A DNA stretch of 50,066 nucleotides, taken from NCBI GenBank assembly GCA_933822405.4, contig CAKOGP040000502.1:8725-58790 (forward strand). The letters are read 5' to 3'. The position numbers and the translations under genes are program-made. Source of the DNA: Cylindrotheca closterium (lineage: Eukaryota; Bacillariophyta; Bacillariophyceae; Bacillariales; Bacillariaceae). The notes beneath the pieces were generated by a model. The model had not been told where the DNA came from. It worked only from the letters and a program-made list of their open reading frames with translations, and did not search any database. Within the stretch, counting starts at the first letter, position 1, and each line of letters begins with the position of its first letter. This document shows, piece by piece, positions 12,114 through 22,407 of this stretch.

Positions 12114-13478
12114 TCAACTCGTCGAAGTTTGTCGCAACAGCTTCACTCTGTTGATAATCTCAGATTTACCATCATCTTTCCTTCCACTCAATAGCTCTGA
12201 AGCTATGATCTTGCACACTTGGTCTATCGTTGCCCGCTTGTTAGGGCTTTCGTTCCAACATCTATTTAAAAGGGAAGATTCGAACGATGCTGGAAAGTCT
12301 ACTCCACGACATTCTGGACGTTGCCCCCTGCACACTTCCTGAGCAGTCAATTTATTGAGATTTCCCGAGAAGACTTCCCACGCAAAAATTCCAAAGCTAA
12401 AGATATCAGTGCTCAAGCCGTACGGGGTACATTGTATGACTTCAGGAGACATGATTCGGAACGTCCCTGTCAGGCCCGTCAGGTGGTACTCCCCTTGATT
12501 GACTTGGTCAACTGCCTTCAATTCTCTAGCAAGACCAAAATCAAAGAGTTGCAGTGCCCCATTCCCAGGCCTCTTGGCAGCATTTTCTACCTTAAGGTCA
12601 CGGAAGACAATTGATTTTGAATGTAGAAAAGAAATTGCCTGAGCAATATCGTACAAGGCGAATAGCCGCTCGGACAAGACTCTTGCCTCTGTCTCTTGTA
12701 CTTTTGGTGACTTCCAGGGAAATGCAAACGAATTAGATGGAAGTTCCTCTTTCCAGTCTACGATTTGCTGCAACAGAGAATGACTCAGTTTATCCAATAC
12801 GAGCATGTGATTGGTACCTCCAGGGTTGTCGACGATACCCCGGAGTCGAACTATATTTGGATGTTGAATTGTTTGTAAAAACTTCTGTTCTTTCGCGAGA
12901 CTCTTGGCAGCTTCCTCTCTCTTATCCGGGTACAAATCTCGCCGTATTTGTTTCACCGCATAGTTGTAGTGTATTGGCGTTGTTGTAGCTTCTGTAGAAA
13001 CGGTGTCGACAATCTGAGATCGCAATTCGTCACGTTGTCTGATATTTTCTTTGTCATAACCTGAATCGCTTTCTTCTTCAAGTGGAGGGACTTCGAAGTT
13101 GTCGAGGGATGACAGCTCGAAACAACTTTGCACCTTGCAACGTATGGAGTCGGATAATCCATCCACATTTTGTTGAATATTCACCAATGGAGGCGAAGAA
13201 GTATCACCATCATCTGAAGTTGAAGAGTCCAAACGAATCCCTGTAACTTCAACGACAGTTCCAAATTCACCCATGCCAATGATATTCTCGAGCAGCATCT
13301 CGGATGCCATAAATTGAGCAACGGGATGCGGCACGTTCTCTTGAAAATAAACACTGTTGGCATCCACCTCATCCAAGTACTTGACTATTCGCTCCTGCAT
13401 GACCTCGACACCATCTACCCGGGACCGCCGGTTTCGAGGTCCTTTCTCGTAGTGCTTGAACAGACTACGACCCACCAT
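12114..13478 (-). CDS. divergent protein kinase with FRD catalytic loop
   Basis: A single-exon 454-aa frame starts at ATG 13478. Kinase landmarks occur in order: glycine loop IGMGEFGTVVEV (about 67-78), YAVKQI with the ATP-binding Lys176, IQHPNIVRLRG, the catalytic loop IVFRDLKVENA (291-300), DFG at 313-315, SPE at 344-346 and a C-lobe WNESPNKRAT. The catalytic loop has Phe in place of the usual His of HRD but keeps Arg293 and Asp294, so activity is plausible. About 95 residues, rich in Ser/Asp/Glu and probably disordered, are inserted between the glycine loop and the ATP-binding Lys. FRD-type kinases of this kind are, as I recall, common in diatoms. The substrate is unknown. Confidence 0.88.
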   Translation of the reverse strand: MVGRSLFKHYEKGPRNRRSRVDGVEVMQERIVKYLDEVDANSVYFQENVPHPVAQFMASEMLLENIIGMGEFGTVVEVTGIRLDSSTSDDGDTSSPPLVNIQQNVDGLSDSIRCKVQSCFELSSLDNFEVPPLEEESDSGYDKENIRQRDELRSQIVDTVSTEATTTPIHYNYAVKQIRRDLYPDKREEAAKSLAKEQKFLQTIQHPNIVRLRGIVDNPGGTNHMLVLDKLSHSLLQQIVDWKEELPSNSFAFPWKSPKVQETEARVLSERLFALYDIAQAISFLHSKSIVFRDLKVENAAKRPGNGALQLFDFGLARELKAVDQVNQGEYHLTGLTGTFRIMSPEVIQCTPYGLSTDIFSFGIFAWEVFSGNLNKLTAQEVCRGQRPECRGVDFPASFESSLLNRCWNESPNKRATIDQVCKIIASELLSGRKDDGKSEIINRVKLLRQTSTS

Positions 13479-13749
13479 GATGTGTGAGCTCCTGTCTGTA
13501 TTGGCGAATGCTTTCAGCTGAGGTTAACAGTGTTGACGGTTAAAAATTTGAAGGTTGATCACCAGCATTCCGGGGATCGCTCTCTTCGCCTCCGTGATGG
13601 TTTTCTTCCAAACGAACGATGAGGTGGACAAGTCACAACGGCATGACGTCAGATCGATGATTTGAAAGTGAGTCAGATGAATCCAATTCAAGCCAGCCAT
13701 CAACTGCACTAATTTTATCGAACCACCAACAACAAACAACAACCAACGC

Positions 13750-14865
13750 ATGATGACAGCCACTACCATACGACCACCTTACATTCTACTGATAGCCTTA
13801 CTCATCGGTACAGAGACTGATTACTGTCTGGCTCTTGCTAGCAATAACAAGAAGAGGTCACGCAAAAAGGCAGTAGGTCCTTCTCGTGGCTTTGGTGGGA
13901 TCGTGCTTCCACCAATCGAACAGTCCTATACTGTGGATGACAGTCCTTCCACCAAAGGCCTCCTTGAGTTTTTGGAAGATGAAGAAGTAGAAGGTCTTGA
14001 TACCTTGGAGATTGGACATTCTCGGAATGGATTGAGGGGAGTTTTCGCCAAGGAATCAATTGAAGAAGGAGAGTACATATGTGCGATTCCATTTGTTTCT
14101 ACCATTCTAGTTGACGAGACCTTTGTCGATTCCAGCGAGGTCGATTCCGACCTTCGTTCAGCCAATAAGATTGAAAACGCAGTCAAGTTCCACAAAATGA
14201 TGGAAACGGAAGCAGAGAAGTGGTCAAAGTACTTTGACTGCCTCCCTACGCAAGAAGACGACAACTTTGATGCCACACCAGATTTTTGGTCCGACGAGGA
14301 TATCAAAACTTTAGAAGTGCCAGTTTTGGTCGAAAACATGCTCCATAGGAAACAAGAGATCGAAAAGGCCTCTAAGGAAACAGGGATTGAGCTGCAGGAA
14401 CTGCAGCTGGCAGCATGGTTGGTTCAATCCAGAGCATTCACAACCTTGAAAAAAGTGGCAATGTTGGACCCTGATGATCCTGACAATTTGAAAAAAGAAG
14501 GCCTTCTACAGAGGACTATACTCATACCATTTATTGACTTTCTGAACCATGCCTCGATGTCGCCCAATGCGGAGATGCAAGTAATTGAAACCAAGGCCTA
14601 CGAAGAGTCCTTTTATGCTCTCGTAGCAAAGCGGAAAATTGCTAAAGGAAAAGAAGTCCGAATACAGTATGGGACTGGACACGAGACCTCTTTTGACCTT
14701 TTCTCCAAGTATGGGTTCTTGCCAGAGGACAATCAATCAAATGATTTTGAATATCTTCGCAGCAGTGAAGTGACTCTGAAAAATCTACAAGACATTGAAA
14801 ATGTGGGCCAGCAACAAGCTGTGTCTCTACGAAAGTATCTCAAGAATCTCCTCGCCAAGATGTAG
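13750..14865 (+). CDS. SET-domain protein methyltransferase (Rubisco LSMT/SETD3-like)
   Basis: An intact 371-aa frame starts at ATG 13750 (an ATGATG doublet, so 13753 is equally possible). Residues about 8-30 are hydrophobic and end at CLALA, consistent with a signal peptide. The SET region starts at about 78 with NGLRGVFAKESIEEGEYI and continues to IPFIDFLNHASMSPNAEM, the conserved NH box that binds the methyl donor. VAKRKIAKGKEVRIQYG and FSKYGFLPED follow. This split-SET layout is that of the Rubisco large-subunit methyltransferase/SETD3 class, which methylates Lys or His on non-histone proteins. A short C-terminal extension replaces most of the usual substrate-binding domain, so the protein is shorter than plant LSMTs. 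It is head-to-head with the kinase, 271 bp between starts. Confidence 0.82.
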   Translation: MMTATTIRPPYILLIALLIGTETDYCLALASNNKKRSRKKAVGPSRGFGGIVLPPIEQSYTVDDSPSTKGLLEFLEDEEVEGLDTLEIGHSRNGLRGVFAKESIEEGEYICAIPFVSTILVDETFVDSSEVDSDLRSANKIENAVKFHKMMETEAEKWSKYFDCLPTQEDDNFDATPDFWSDEDIKTLEVPVLVENMLHRKQEIEKASKETGIELQELQLAAWLVQSRAFTTLKKVAMLDPDDPDNLKKEGLLQRTILIPFIDFLNHASMSPNAEMQVIETKAYEESFYALVAKRKIAKGKEVRIQYGTGHETSFDLFSKYGFLPEDNQSNDFEYLRSSEVTLKNLQDIENVGQQQAVSLRKYLKNLLAKM

Positions 14866-15227
14866 GTAGATGAAATATATGCACAATACAATGACTTTGG
14901 CTGCGTGCACAGAGATGAGTCTCGATGTATCCACACACATACACACGTGTGACAGTGCCGTCAAGAGGACAGAAGAAGACTGCGAAAACGCTGTTTCAAT
15001 CCAATGCCATACTGTAGTTGACAAAACAAAATTCATGGTCTATGATGATCTATCTTGATGGTTCTGAGTGAAATATCGGATGTCTACAAGGGAGATGAAA
15101 TGCATGTACCACTCCGTACCTCCGTTTTTGGCTGCAATTCAGACTACAAAGAACATATAATACATACTGTAGCATTGTGATTTTGAAAACTTAACTTTTG
15201 TTTAAAAATCATTTGTTCTCTAACCTC
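14866..15227. other. intergenic, convergent 3' ends
   Basis: This gap lies between two convergent genes. It includes a short CA-rich run (about 14933-14949). I see no gene or structured element. Confidence 0.4.
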
Positions 15228-16010
15228 CTATATTTCATACATAGATGGGTCGAAGAATTGATCAAAGACATTCATGCGTTCATTTTCGCCTTCGATATCA
15301 ATCATGAGCGGTGCTTGGTATTGATCACGCTTTGGAGGCGTCGAGGATGCTCCCAGCGTCGATAAGGACTGACTATCTGACACATTCGCTGTGTAATAGG
15401 ACCTTGTTGTACCGTTATTGTTATTGTGATCCGGTTCAAAGCCATGTCTTGGTTCCCATTTGCGATTGGCGGCACTGGCGGCGTGTTTCATGGTTTCGTG
15501 CCAACCTCGTGGCCGCGAAAGACTGGAACTCTTGGATGAAACAGAGTGGCTACTGGTGGCCACTGACTGTTGTGAGCTCATCGCCATTTGTTGTTGTTGC
15601 AGCCTAACTTTGGCTTGTCCAGGCCGTCTGGAACGCGTTGATGCCGTACTGCTTGTTTTGTGACTGACAACCGTGTTGTAATCCGACATGGTATCGCTTC
15701 GAGCTGGGCTGTACTTTGGACTACCATTTCTCATTGGGCTGTAAACGACTTGTGACGAGAGGTCGTAGACTTCAGATTCGTTCAATCTCTTTCTCTCATT
15801 ACTTCGTGGACTAAGTGGGCTACCGGTAGTTCTACTTATTGGGCTGTTGCTAGCACTGCTTCGTGATGGACTGTAGGAAACCTGTGACGAGAACGCATAG
15901 GCATCAAAATCACTCAATTTCTTGGTCCTGCTGCGAGATGTCTGTATACTTGGTGGACTTTGGCTAGAAGACGTGGGTTTGCCTCCATTCGATGGGGGAA
16001 GGATGGCCAT
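15228..16010 (-). CDS. Ser-rich disordered protein with duplicated SSQV-YSP motif
   Basis: A 260-aa frame starts at ATG 16010. It is very rich in Ser, Pro, Arg and Asn. A motif is duplicated near the N-terminus: DAYAFSSQVSYSPSRS and EVYDLSSQVVYSPMRN, about 45 residues apart, with SP-rich phosphorylation-like sites around them. A Gln run, a Trp-containing segment (RPRGWHETMKHAASAANRKWEP) and an acidic, aromatic end with NVFDQFFDP follow. I do not recognise the family. The clean open frame and the short conserved-looking islands suggest a real scaffold or regulatory protein. Confidence 0.6.
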   Translation of the reverse strand: MAILPPSNGGKPTSSSQSPPSIQTSRSRTKKLSDFDAYAFSSQVSYSPSRSSASNSPISRTTGSPLSPRSNERKRLNESEVYDLSSQVVYSPMRNGSPKYSPARSDTMSDYNTVVSHKTSSTASTRSRRPGQAKVRLQQQQMAMSSQQSVATSSHSVSSKSSSLSRPRGWHETMKHAASAANRKWEPRHGFEPDHNNNNGTTRSYYTANVSDSQSLSTLGASSTPPKRDQYQAPLMIDIEGENERMNVFDQFFDPSMYEI

Positions 16011-17124
16011 GATGATCAACGGAAGCTATAAAAGGATGAGAGGATTTATTTGTTGTACAAGCTCTCCATATGCAATAATCAGTCCTTCCGGTTTGAAGAC
16101 CGACGGGAACTCGAAACACAAAAATGGCGGGTTGTCTCCCTTCACGGGACTTGGAGCGAGTTCGGCACGAATTATAAATTTCAATCGAATGAGTCAATCA
16201 TTGCTAATTTGCGTTCCATCCGTTAGAATCGAATGAATCAAAGGGATCTGGCCGGGTATTGCCTTGACCTGCCCGTCCCGACCCCACATCCATCTTCGTG
16301 GTGGTGGATACTAAGTCACCATCAGCCCGTAACAACAAGTATACATTTGATCTTGACAAGCATTGTCCTAGTCAAAAATTGAGATTAGGAGCTCGCTTGT
16401 GTGAAGATTATTGGTGTCATTGAAGATTCAATTCTAGGTTGCTTTGCTCGAGTGTAAAGAAGTACTCAGCCATACCAGGCAGGTAGGTAATTCCCACAAG
16501 CTGTAGATAATAGGCCATCATATCTATCTGGGCCAAGACGACCCAAGGCGAGTCGAATAATTCACCGATAACAGTAGAATAATGCAATGATCCTCTTCTT
16601 AGTATCAGCATGCGCTTCTTCCGGCACGGCGGTGGATGTTATGTTGCAGCATGAACTACTTTTCTCCTGATTCTGGTGGGGGTGAGGGACAAGAGTCAAG
16701 TCAGTCTATCATACTGATACTGTACATGCTGAACTGCCACTGGGGTATCTAATACAGTACCCACATTGTGGTAGTGCTAGTAGATCGGTTTCCTTTTGAG
16801 GAACAGGCGCCATCTGGTATAGCAGGAAGAACACGGTCCGTTCGAAACCAAGCCAAAATGAACCAATGAGAATGAAGCAAAATGGATTCCGATTTGATTT
16901 TGGACTTTCGAAAATCTGGTCATTGCTTGAAAAAACTACAAACACAGTAGATACTTTCGTTATTGACACAACGGGGCTGTTCTCGTTCTCGTTGCTTGCT
17001 GCTGCTGTCTGTTTGCACTGGAACAGTGTACACCTTCTGCTAACAAGAGCAAGAAGAACAGCAAAAAGCAAAAGATCATTCCGTACTATCCAGCCAGCAC
17101 ATCCCGACCATTCTTGTTTCCACC
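16011..17124. other. 1.1-kb divergent intergenic region
   Basis: The region separates the starts of the Ser-rich protein (minus) and the RING protein (plus), so it should hold both promoters. Short frames of up to about 145 codons occur on both strands but have no recognisable features and none is called. Confidence 0.4.
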
Positions 17125-17832
17125 ATGAACTTTTTTTTGCCAAGCTTCTTTGATCAAATCAACAAAATGCCGAGACACATTTTGCCAGGTGTGGACGGGG
17201 ACGTCCTTCATGATGATACTGCCTTCGTGTCTACAGCACTGCTGACCCTATTGGTCTTAATGACTACGCTGGAAGCCGTTGTGTTGATTGTCTGCACAGT
17301 CTACGGTTGGTTCAAGTTTCCTTTTTCTGATTTCCGATGGATTGACGAAGAAGAAGAGAACGACGACATGTTGACGGCAGGTGTTGATGCGTCTGGAAAG
17401 GCCGGCAAAGAGGTGGACCGCCACGTTCAAATAGCCGATTCGCTAATGGAAAAAGTCGTTTCGGATTTGCACGGGCAACAGGAATGTCCAATTTGCTTGA
17501 ATGAATTCCAATGCAATGAAGTCGTCGTAACACCCAAAAGGGAATGTGGACACGCATTTCACAACAAATGCCTGCATCGATGGCTCATGGCTCAATCTAG
17601 CTGCCCCTGTTGTCGAGAGAAATTGCTAGAGGCACCAGTTTGCGAAAGGAAGCATACGCACCTCCAGCACCACCATTCGGATGAAAATCATTTGTCGTCC
17701 AGCATGGTCACGTCGTCGACCAATGACGGGAGTATTCCAATGTCGATGGCAATGCCATGGACGACTCCTGAAGCGAGACCGTCTTATGTTCCAATAGAAG
17801 AAGCTTGGGGATTTTGCCTCTTTTTGTTTTGA
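17125..17832 (+). CDS. membrane RING-H2 finger protein (putative E3 ubiquitin ligase)
   Basis: A single-exon 235-aa frame starts at ATG 17125 in a good context (CCACCATGAAC); ATG 17167 is an alternative. A strong transmembrane helix spans about residues 33-62. The RING-H2 domain covers 121-163, with Cys121, Cys124, Cys141, His143, His146, Cys149, Cys160 and Cys163 in correct spacing and the conserved Trp (RWLMAQ) before the last pair. It resembles ATL-type small membrane E3 ligases, which ubiquitinate membrane or secretory-route targets. A His-rich, probably disordered tail follows the RING. The target is not predictable. Confidence 0.85.
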   Translation: MNFFLPSFFDQINKMPRHILPGVDGDVLHDDTAFVSTALLTLLVLMTTLEAVVLIVCTVYGWFKFPFSDFRWIDEEEENDDMLTAGVDASGKAGKEVDRHVQIADSLMEKVVSDLHGQQECPICLNEFQCNEVVVTPKRECGHAFHNKCLHRWLMAQSSCPCCREKLLEAPVCERKHTHLQHHHSDENHLSSSMVTSSTNDGSIPMSMAMPWTTPEARPSYVPIEEAWGFCLFLF

Positions 17833-18270
17833 AACGAGTGATTGGAGACATGACAAATGATGACATGACTTTGGACTGAAAAAAAGTCATCAAATCAAAT
17901 CTTCACAATGTCAAATTTCCATTGGCGCAGCGGTTTCAAGGTAGCAAACAAAAAACAAAATGCAATAGCACATCCAACGAGATGAATGCATGAAAAAAAT
18001 CTATGCAATGCCAAATGAATCACTTGGGGTGCTTGATCATTTTCCATTGCATACAGTACAAAACGAAACTCGTTTGACACTCTCCAGTGGAGAGAAATCC
18101 ATAATTTTGAGCAGCACGGGTGCTGCAAATAGAACTAATATTATCATTGCAATAAAACCAGCATACACTATACATACATTGGTAGCCTTAGCATTGGTAT
18201 TATTTGTTTACATGATAGATTAAAATTACAATTAAAATACAGATAGATGTTGCATCTCGTTGCAGGCATA
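17833..18270. other. intergenic, convergent 3' ends
   Basis: AT-rich gap between the stops of the RING protein and NPRL3-like gene. No gene, repeat or RNA element found. Confidence 0.4.
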
Positions 18271-20337
18271 CTATGAAAGCTCCAATTCCCAATCATCGCC
18301 AGGCGCAGGAATTCGAGACATCACACGAACCTTATGGTAACGATAACCCCATGAACGGACCTTCTTTTGGTCCAAACCCAGTCGCCACGACAAGGCCATG
18401 ATCGAGATATCACCATTCAAAAAGTCCAACTTGGTCAATTCTTGAAAGAATTGCTCGTCGGTGTCAGTCATGCTACGATTCTTGGGTGGGATTGGTGGTG
18501 GCTCTCCAGCCAATACAGACCCATCCAACACCAAATACTCTTGGGTCAGTGTCAAGACACGATGGGAGAGCAACCAAACCGTCATTGCATAGAGAAACTC
18601 TTCAAGTTCGTCCACCCATCGATGCCTGGGTCGTTTGGGTTGCTGTTGTTGATTTGGCCCACCACTGGACTGCCTTGCCTGGTTATCAGGTGTATAAGTC
18701 ATGGCAACATTTGTAGCATTGGTCGTTTCTAGAATGGACTTGAAAGGTGGCCAGCATTCACGCAACCATGCCGCTTGATCATCGCCAAGATCGGTCATTT
18801 GTTCCATGGCTTCTCCCAACGTCTGGGAGGAGGTCAAGAACCCCAGCAAACGAAAAAAATTGACATTGGAAAACGTTTGCGAGAATTCCAATGCGAGTTG
18901 GGGAATCTTTTCCACGTGCAAACAATTCAACCGCGACTTTCTAGAGACAATCGGGGAAGGCACACAGGCTCCATGAGCCACCAAGTACGAAGCAATTTCC
19001 ATGGTTGTGTAAAGCGGTAAATTTGCATCTACAGCAATTTCGGATAGCGACTTTTGTGGATTCACAGTTTTCAATAGCTGCTGTAGGCGTTGTGGGGCAG
19101 CGGATCCCGAGGATTGAAAGGTTCGCAATAATTCAGAAGGGGATGCATGGGGGAACAGCAACGTAAAGTAAGGCCGAAGCGAGCTTTGTGAGGTTCGTAT
19201 CGAAGCAGCTTCAATGGGAACAGCAATGTGCGAATTGATATGAACTACACCATCTCGTTCACAAAGCAGCGCAGCTGCAGTTGGGGGATACTCGTAGTCA
19301 TTCCGCGATAACGAATGAAACACCTGAACGAGTTCTCGAACCAGATTTCCATTGTGCTGACGAGAACTGTCATCAACCAGATAATCAGTTCCATGCTGAA
19401 ATGCTGCTAACATGAGCTCCAGTATATCTTGCTCATTTCCTTGCTCTTCCTTCATGGTTGGCGTCGATTTTGAATGTAGAAGAATCTCGTCTCCTATTGA
19501 TTGTTGCCTGGAATGTCGTGACCTTCTTGGTCTTCCAGTTTGAGTTGTACTGCTAGATATAACTGATGAGGATGCACTTGCTGGATTATTGGATCCCTGT
19601 TGCGTCGAAATGGAAGAATTAGCAACAACTTTTTGTAGCTCCCACTTCTTTTGTTGCTCGCTTCGAATCTTTAGAAACACATTGGCTTGCTCAGATACGT
19701 AATGGCATCTCTTTTCCTCACGTTCCAGCACACGGCATAGTCGAGCGAGTGAAATATGAACGCGGCGTATTGATAAGGAAGCACTTGATGTACTTCGAAC
19801 CTCTTCTCGAATATCACCACTTGATCCCCTTTTGGTTTCGGAAGCGGTTGCTTCCTTCAGAAACTGATGAAGATCAAGATGATCCTCAAAAGTTCCTTCA
19901 TGCCAAGTAAATGGAACAGAAGTGTGGCTCACTGGTAATAGGAGAGCAACAATCACACTAAACAGTATCAGTTCATTTGTGGATTCCGTAGTCGATGATT
20001 CTTCGTCGTCCTCCTCATCATCAGCATCCATCAAGACCGCACGCCAGCAGAATACTGTGCCATTCACAGTAAGAGTCACCGGTTGTCCACAGAGGCTCTT
20101 CTTTGCTCGAAATAGCTTCGCCATTTGAGAAGAAGTGAGAGAAAAGAAAAGATCGTCAGCAGATTGATCCTCATGTCCATGGTGATTGTCCTGATCTATT
20201 GGATCCACTGGAACGGGGGATGGCTGAGTTGGATATCGAGCTACCATCTGTGCACCCACTCCTCTCCTATCTACAATCATTGCTATTCCTGCTATCCGGA
20301 AAGGATTGTCACTGTTCAACCTGGGCGTCTTCTGCAT
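18271..20337 (-). CDS. NPRL3/Npr3-like GATOR1 complex subunit
   Basis: A 688-aa frame starts at ATG 20337. The N-terminus IAGIAMIVDRRGVGAQMVARYP matches the longin-like start of nitrogen permease regulator 3. It is followed by DDLFFSLTSSQMAKLFRAKKSLCGQPVTLTVNG, the typical NPR3 strand region. The C-terminal half has IPQLALEFSQTFSNVNFFRLLGFL and winged-helix-like segments. In other eukaryotes Npr3/NPRL3 pairs with Npr2/NPRL2 and DEPDC5 in GATOR1, which restrains TORC1 when amino acids are scarce. Several Ser/Gln-rich linkers make it longer than the human protein. Single exon. It is head-to-head with the glycosyltransferase gene, only 169 bp between starts, so the two may share a promoter. Confidence 0.75.
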   Translation of the reverse strand: MQKTPRLNSDNPFRIAGIAMIVDRRGVGAQMVARYPTQPSPVPVDPIDQDNHHGHEDQSADDLFFSLTSSQMAKLFRAKKSLCGQPVTLTVNGTVFCWRAVLMDADDEEDDEESSTTESTNELILFSVIVALLLPVSHTSVPFTWHEGTFEDHLDLHQFLKEATASETKRGSSGDIREEVRSTSSASLSIRRVHISLARLCRVLEREEKRCHYVSEQANVFLKIRSEQQKKWELQKVVANSSISTQQGSNNPASASSSVISSSTTQTGRPRRSRHSRQQSIGDEILLHSKSTPTMKEEQGNEQDILELMLAAFQHGTDYLVDDSSRQHNGNLVRELVQVFHSLSRNDYEYPPTAAALLCERDGVVHINSHIAVPIEAASIRTSQSSLRPYFTLLFPHASPSELLRTFQSSGSAAPQRLQQLLKTVNPQKSLSEIAVDANLPLYTTMEIASYLVAHGACVPSPIVSRKSRLNCLHVEKIPQLALEFSQTFSNVNFFRLLGFLTSSQTLGEAMEQMTDLGDDQAAWLRECWPPFKSILETTNATNVAMTYTPDNQARQSSGGPNQQQQPKRPRHRWVDELEEFLYAMTVWLLSHRVLTLTQEYLVLDGSVLAGEPPPIPPKNRSMTDTDEQFFQELTKLDFLNGDISIMALSWRLGLDQKKVRSWGYRYHKVRVMSRIPAPGDDWELELS

Positions 20338-20506
20338 CGTCAATTGTCGTCGGTGCAGTTCTCTTTCTATTTGGACGTTTGCACTTGTAATACAGTTAGT
20401 ATAGGTTTTGTAGGTTTTTGTTTCTGGATTTCAAGTCATATTAGTCGACTGGTCCATCACACAACATGTACGGCATGTATGAACAATCGGAGAACACAAT
20501 CATGAA

Positions 20507-21748
20507 ATGAAACATGCAGCTCGGTGTTGCCGAGCATTTGCAAGATGCGGACTCTTTCTCCTTACCACACTGATTGTGTTGCACTCCGTCTTCTCCATAT
20601 CTCTGCAAAGCAGAATGATCAACTCGGCTGTGTCGTCATCATCAGAAAACAACAGTCAAAGCAACCAACCGAAATTGCGGTCTCAGGTGAAGTTTCATCC
20701 CGGTCAGAACTCAGTGATGTACTTTTTCGATTCTAAAACTATCGATCCAGAGGTAGACGACGTTTTTTGGATCGTAAAATGGATCAACAAGAAATTATTT
20801 GCAGGGGATAAATGCAACTATCTTATTCGACGGATCGAGGAACGGAAATCACGAGGGCTGGTCAACCCGAAAGTCCTGGTGGTTGATCGCGGGGACAGTA
20901 GCTCCTTTCACAAGACTGGATGCCCAGAACGAATTTCAGCACTGATTGGACGACAAAATCATTACTTAGCAGTGCGAAACTTGGTGCAGAATCGGAATTA
21001 TGGCTGCCTAAGCATGACCCAACCAACATGTTTCGACGACAACAAACCCTTTAGAGATCTGTATGGTGAACCTTGGGACTATTCACAGCTACCGTTTGCA
21101 AAGCACATCCGGAATGGGTGTATTGCCAAAGTTGACTTTCCAGTTCGAGAATCTCTGCAATCAAGGATCCAAGATCGTTTGGACCAGTTGAAGGCAAGCA
21201 CTCTTAGTGACATTCAAACGAAAGACGTTGGACACTTTTGGAAGATCGAACGCAACGATAAATATGGGCAGCTACGAAATCGTGTCACCGAAGCGATCCA
21301 AGATCTTATCGAAAACTCTGACATCACCGGTACTGCAGGATTGGTTAGCAATCGTGGGAAAGTTGGAAGAATTTCCGTAGCTGACAAGTACGTTGATGGT
21401 CTAATTGGACACAAGATCATTGTTGTGGCTCAGCGAGACCATTGGGAAGGACATCTAAGATTGATGGAAGCTTTGATTTCAGGAGCATTAGTCATGACAG
21501 ATCCCGTCATGCATCTTCCCGCAGGATACACCAATGGTGTGAACATTGTGGTTTATGACAGCCTTGCTGATCTTAAAGAAAAGATTAAGTATTACTTATC
21601 TCCCGAGGGTTCGGTACTGCGAAAAAAAATCGCTCAGCAGGGGAAACAGCTGGCATTGGAGCATCACAAGCCGGAGGATATGTATCGACGCCTTATCTTT
21701 GGGCACTGGCCCAGAAACTGGTCATCCCCAGTTATCAATCTCATCTGA
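20507..21748 (+). CDS. type II membrane glycosyltransferase, CgeB/GT-B-like
   Basis: A 413-aa frame starts at ATG 20507. Residues about 12-32 form a signal anchor (CGLFLLTTLIVLHSVFSI), placing the catalytic part in the Golgi or ER lumen. The C-terminal third carries the pattern of the CgeB/Glyco_trans_1_2 family: QRDHWEGHLRLMEALISGALVMTDP, then LPAGYTNGVNIVVYDSLADL and KIKYYLSPEGSVLRKKIAQQG. This is the nucleotide-sugar binding half of a GT-B fold. Donor and acceptor cannot be told. A role in cell-surface or frustule-associated glycan assembly would be a guess. Confidence 0.75.
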   Translation: MKHAARCCRAFARCGLFLLTTLIVLHSVFSISLQSRMINSAVSSSSENNSQSNQPKLRSQVKFHPGQNSVMYFFDSKTIDPEVDDVFWIVKWINKKLFAGDKCNYLIRRIEERKSRGLVNPKVLVVDRGDSSSFHKTGCPERISALIGRQNHYLAVRNLVQNRNYGCLSMTQPTCFDDNKPFRDLYGEPWDYSQLPFAKHIRNGCIAKVDFPVRESLQSRIQDRLDQLKASTLSDIQTKDVGHFWKIERNDKYGQLRNRVTEAIQDLIENSDITGTAGLVSNRGKVGRISVADKYVDGLIGHKIIVVAQRDHWEGHLRLMEALISGALVMTDPVMHLPAGYTNGVNIVVYDSLADLKEKIKYYLSPEGSVLRKKIAQQGKQLALEHHKPEDMYRRLIFGHWPRNWSSPVINLI

Positions 21749-21920
21749 CAAGTGAGATAAGTCCTAACATTCGCATCACTGAGGACAAAGAAAGAATCAG
21801 ATACTGCAGGAAAACACATCAAGATGGCAAACATAAGTCGCATCCCCGAAGCTCGAGACAAAAATAGAACGCCAACTGGCTGTTGTTCAGAAGCAAATCA
21901 CCAATCATAATTTACCAAAG

Positions 21921-22005
21921 AGTCCACTGGCAAAGGGACATGGCCTTTCTTTGTGTCTGCAAGTGTCGATCAGACGGGGAAAGAATGACTTAATCACTTT
22001 GATGA
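21921..22005. repeat. 85-bp dispersed direct repeat, copy 1
   Basis: It begins AGTCCACTGGCAAAGGGAC and shares GGCCTTTCT, GTCTGCA, TCGAT-GACGGGGAAAGAAT and CACTT-GATG with copy 2 at 22267, in the same order. There are about a dozen substitutions and one small indel. No coding frame is conserved. Confidence 0.7.
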
Positions 22006-22266
22006 TTGCTATTGTCGTGGGGCATGCAACGTTGCGACCGTTTCATCAACAGAGACTCAAGATTCAACTTACTGCTGGCAAACAAGCTTCCTCAAAATAG
22101 TCCAACATATCGATCAAAGGTGCAAACAGTAGCCTTTCGAACACTGTAGATAATAGAGGGGTCTGTACCCAAGGAGAAGAACAGCAAAATCCGCAAGAGT
22201 TAGGACAAGCTTCGAAGGATCAAAGTGACTTATAAGGCATTTGTATCGATCTGAGTTAAACCCAAG

Positions 22267-22350
22267 AGTCCACTGGCAAAGGGACGGGCCTTTCTACACG
22301 TCTGCATGTTTCGATCCGACGGGGAAAGAATAGGATCGTCACTTCGATGC
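22267..22350. repeat. 85-bp dispersed direct repeat, copy 2
   Basis: Partner of the repeat at 21921, 346 bp downstream in the same orientation. The DNA between the copies does not look repeated. Confidence 0.7.
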
Positions 22351-22407
22351 GAAATCAAGAAGCAGTTCGCTCTGCTATCTACTCACCATTTTTAATGCAC
22401 AACTCCG

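Larger units (their letters stand above)
21749..22407. other. intergenic with a dispersed 85-bp repeat pair
   Basis: No gene is seen. Two related ~85-bp segments begin at 21921 and 22267, listed separately. Confidence 0.4.
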
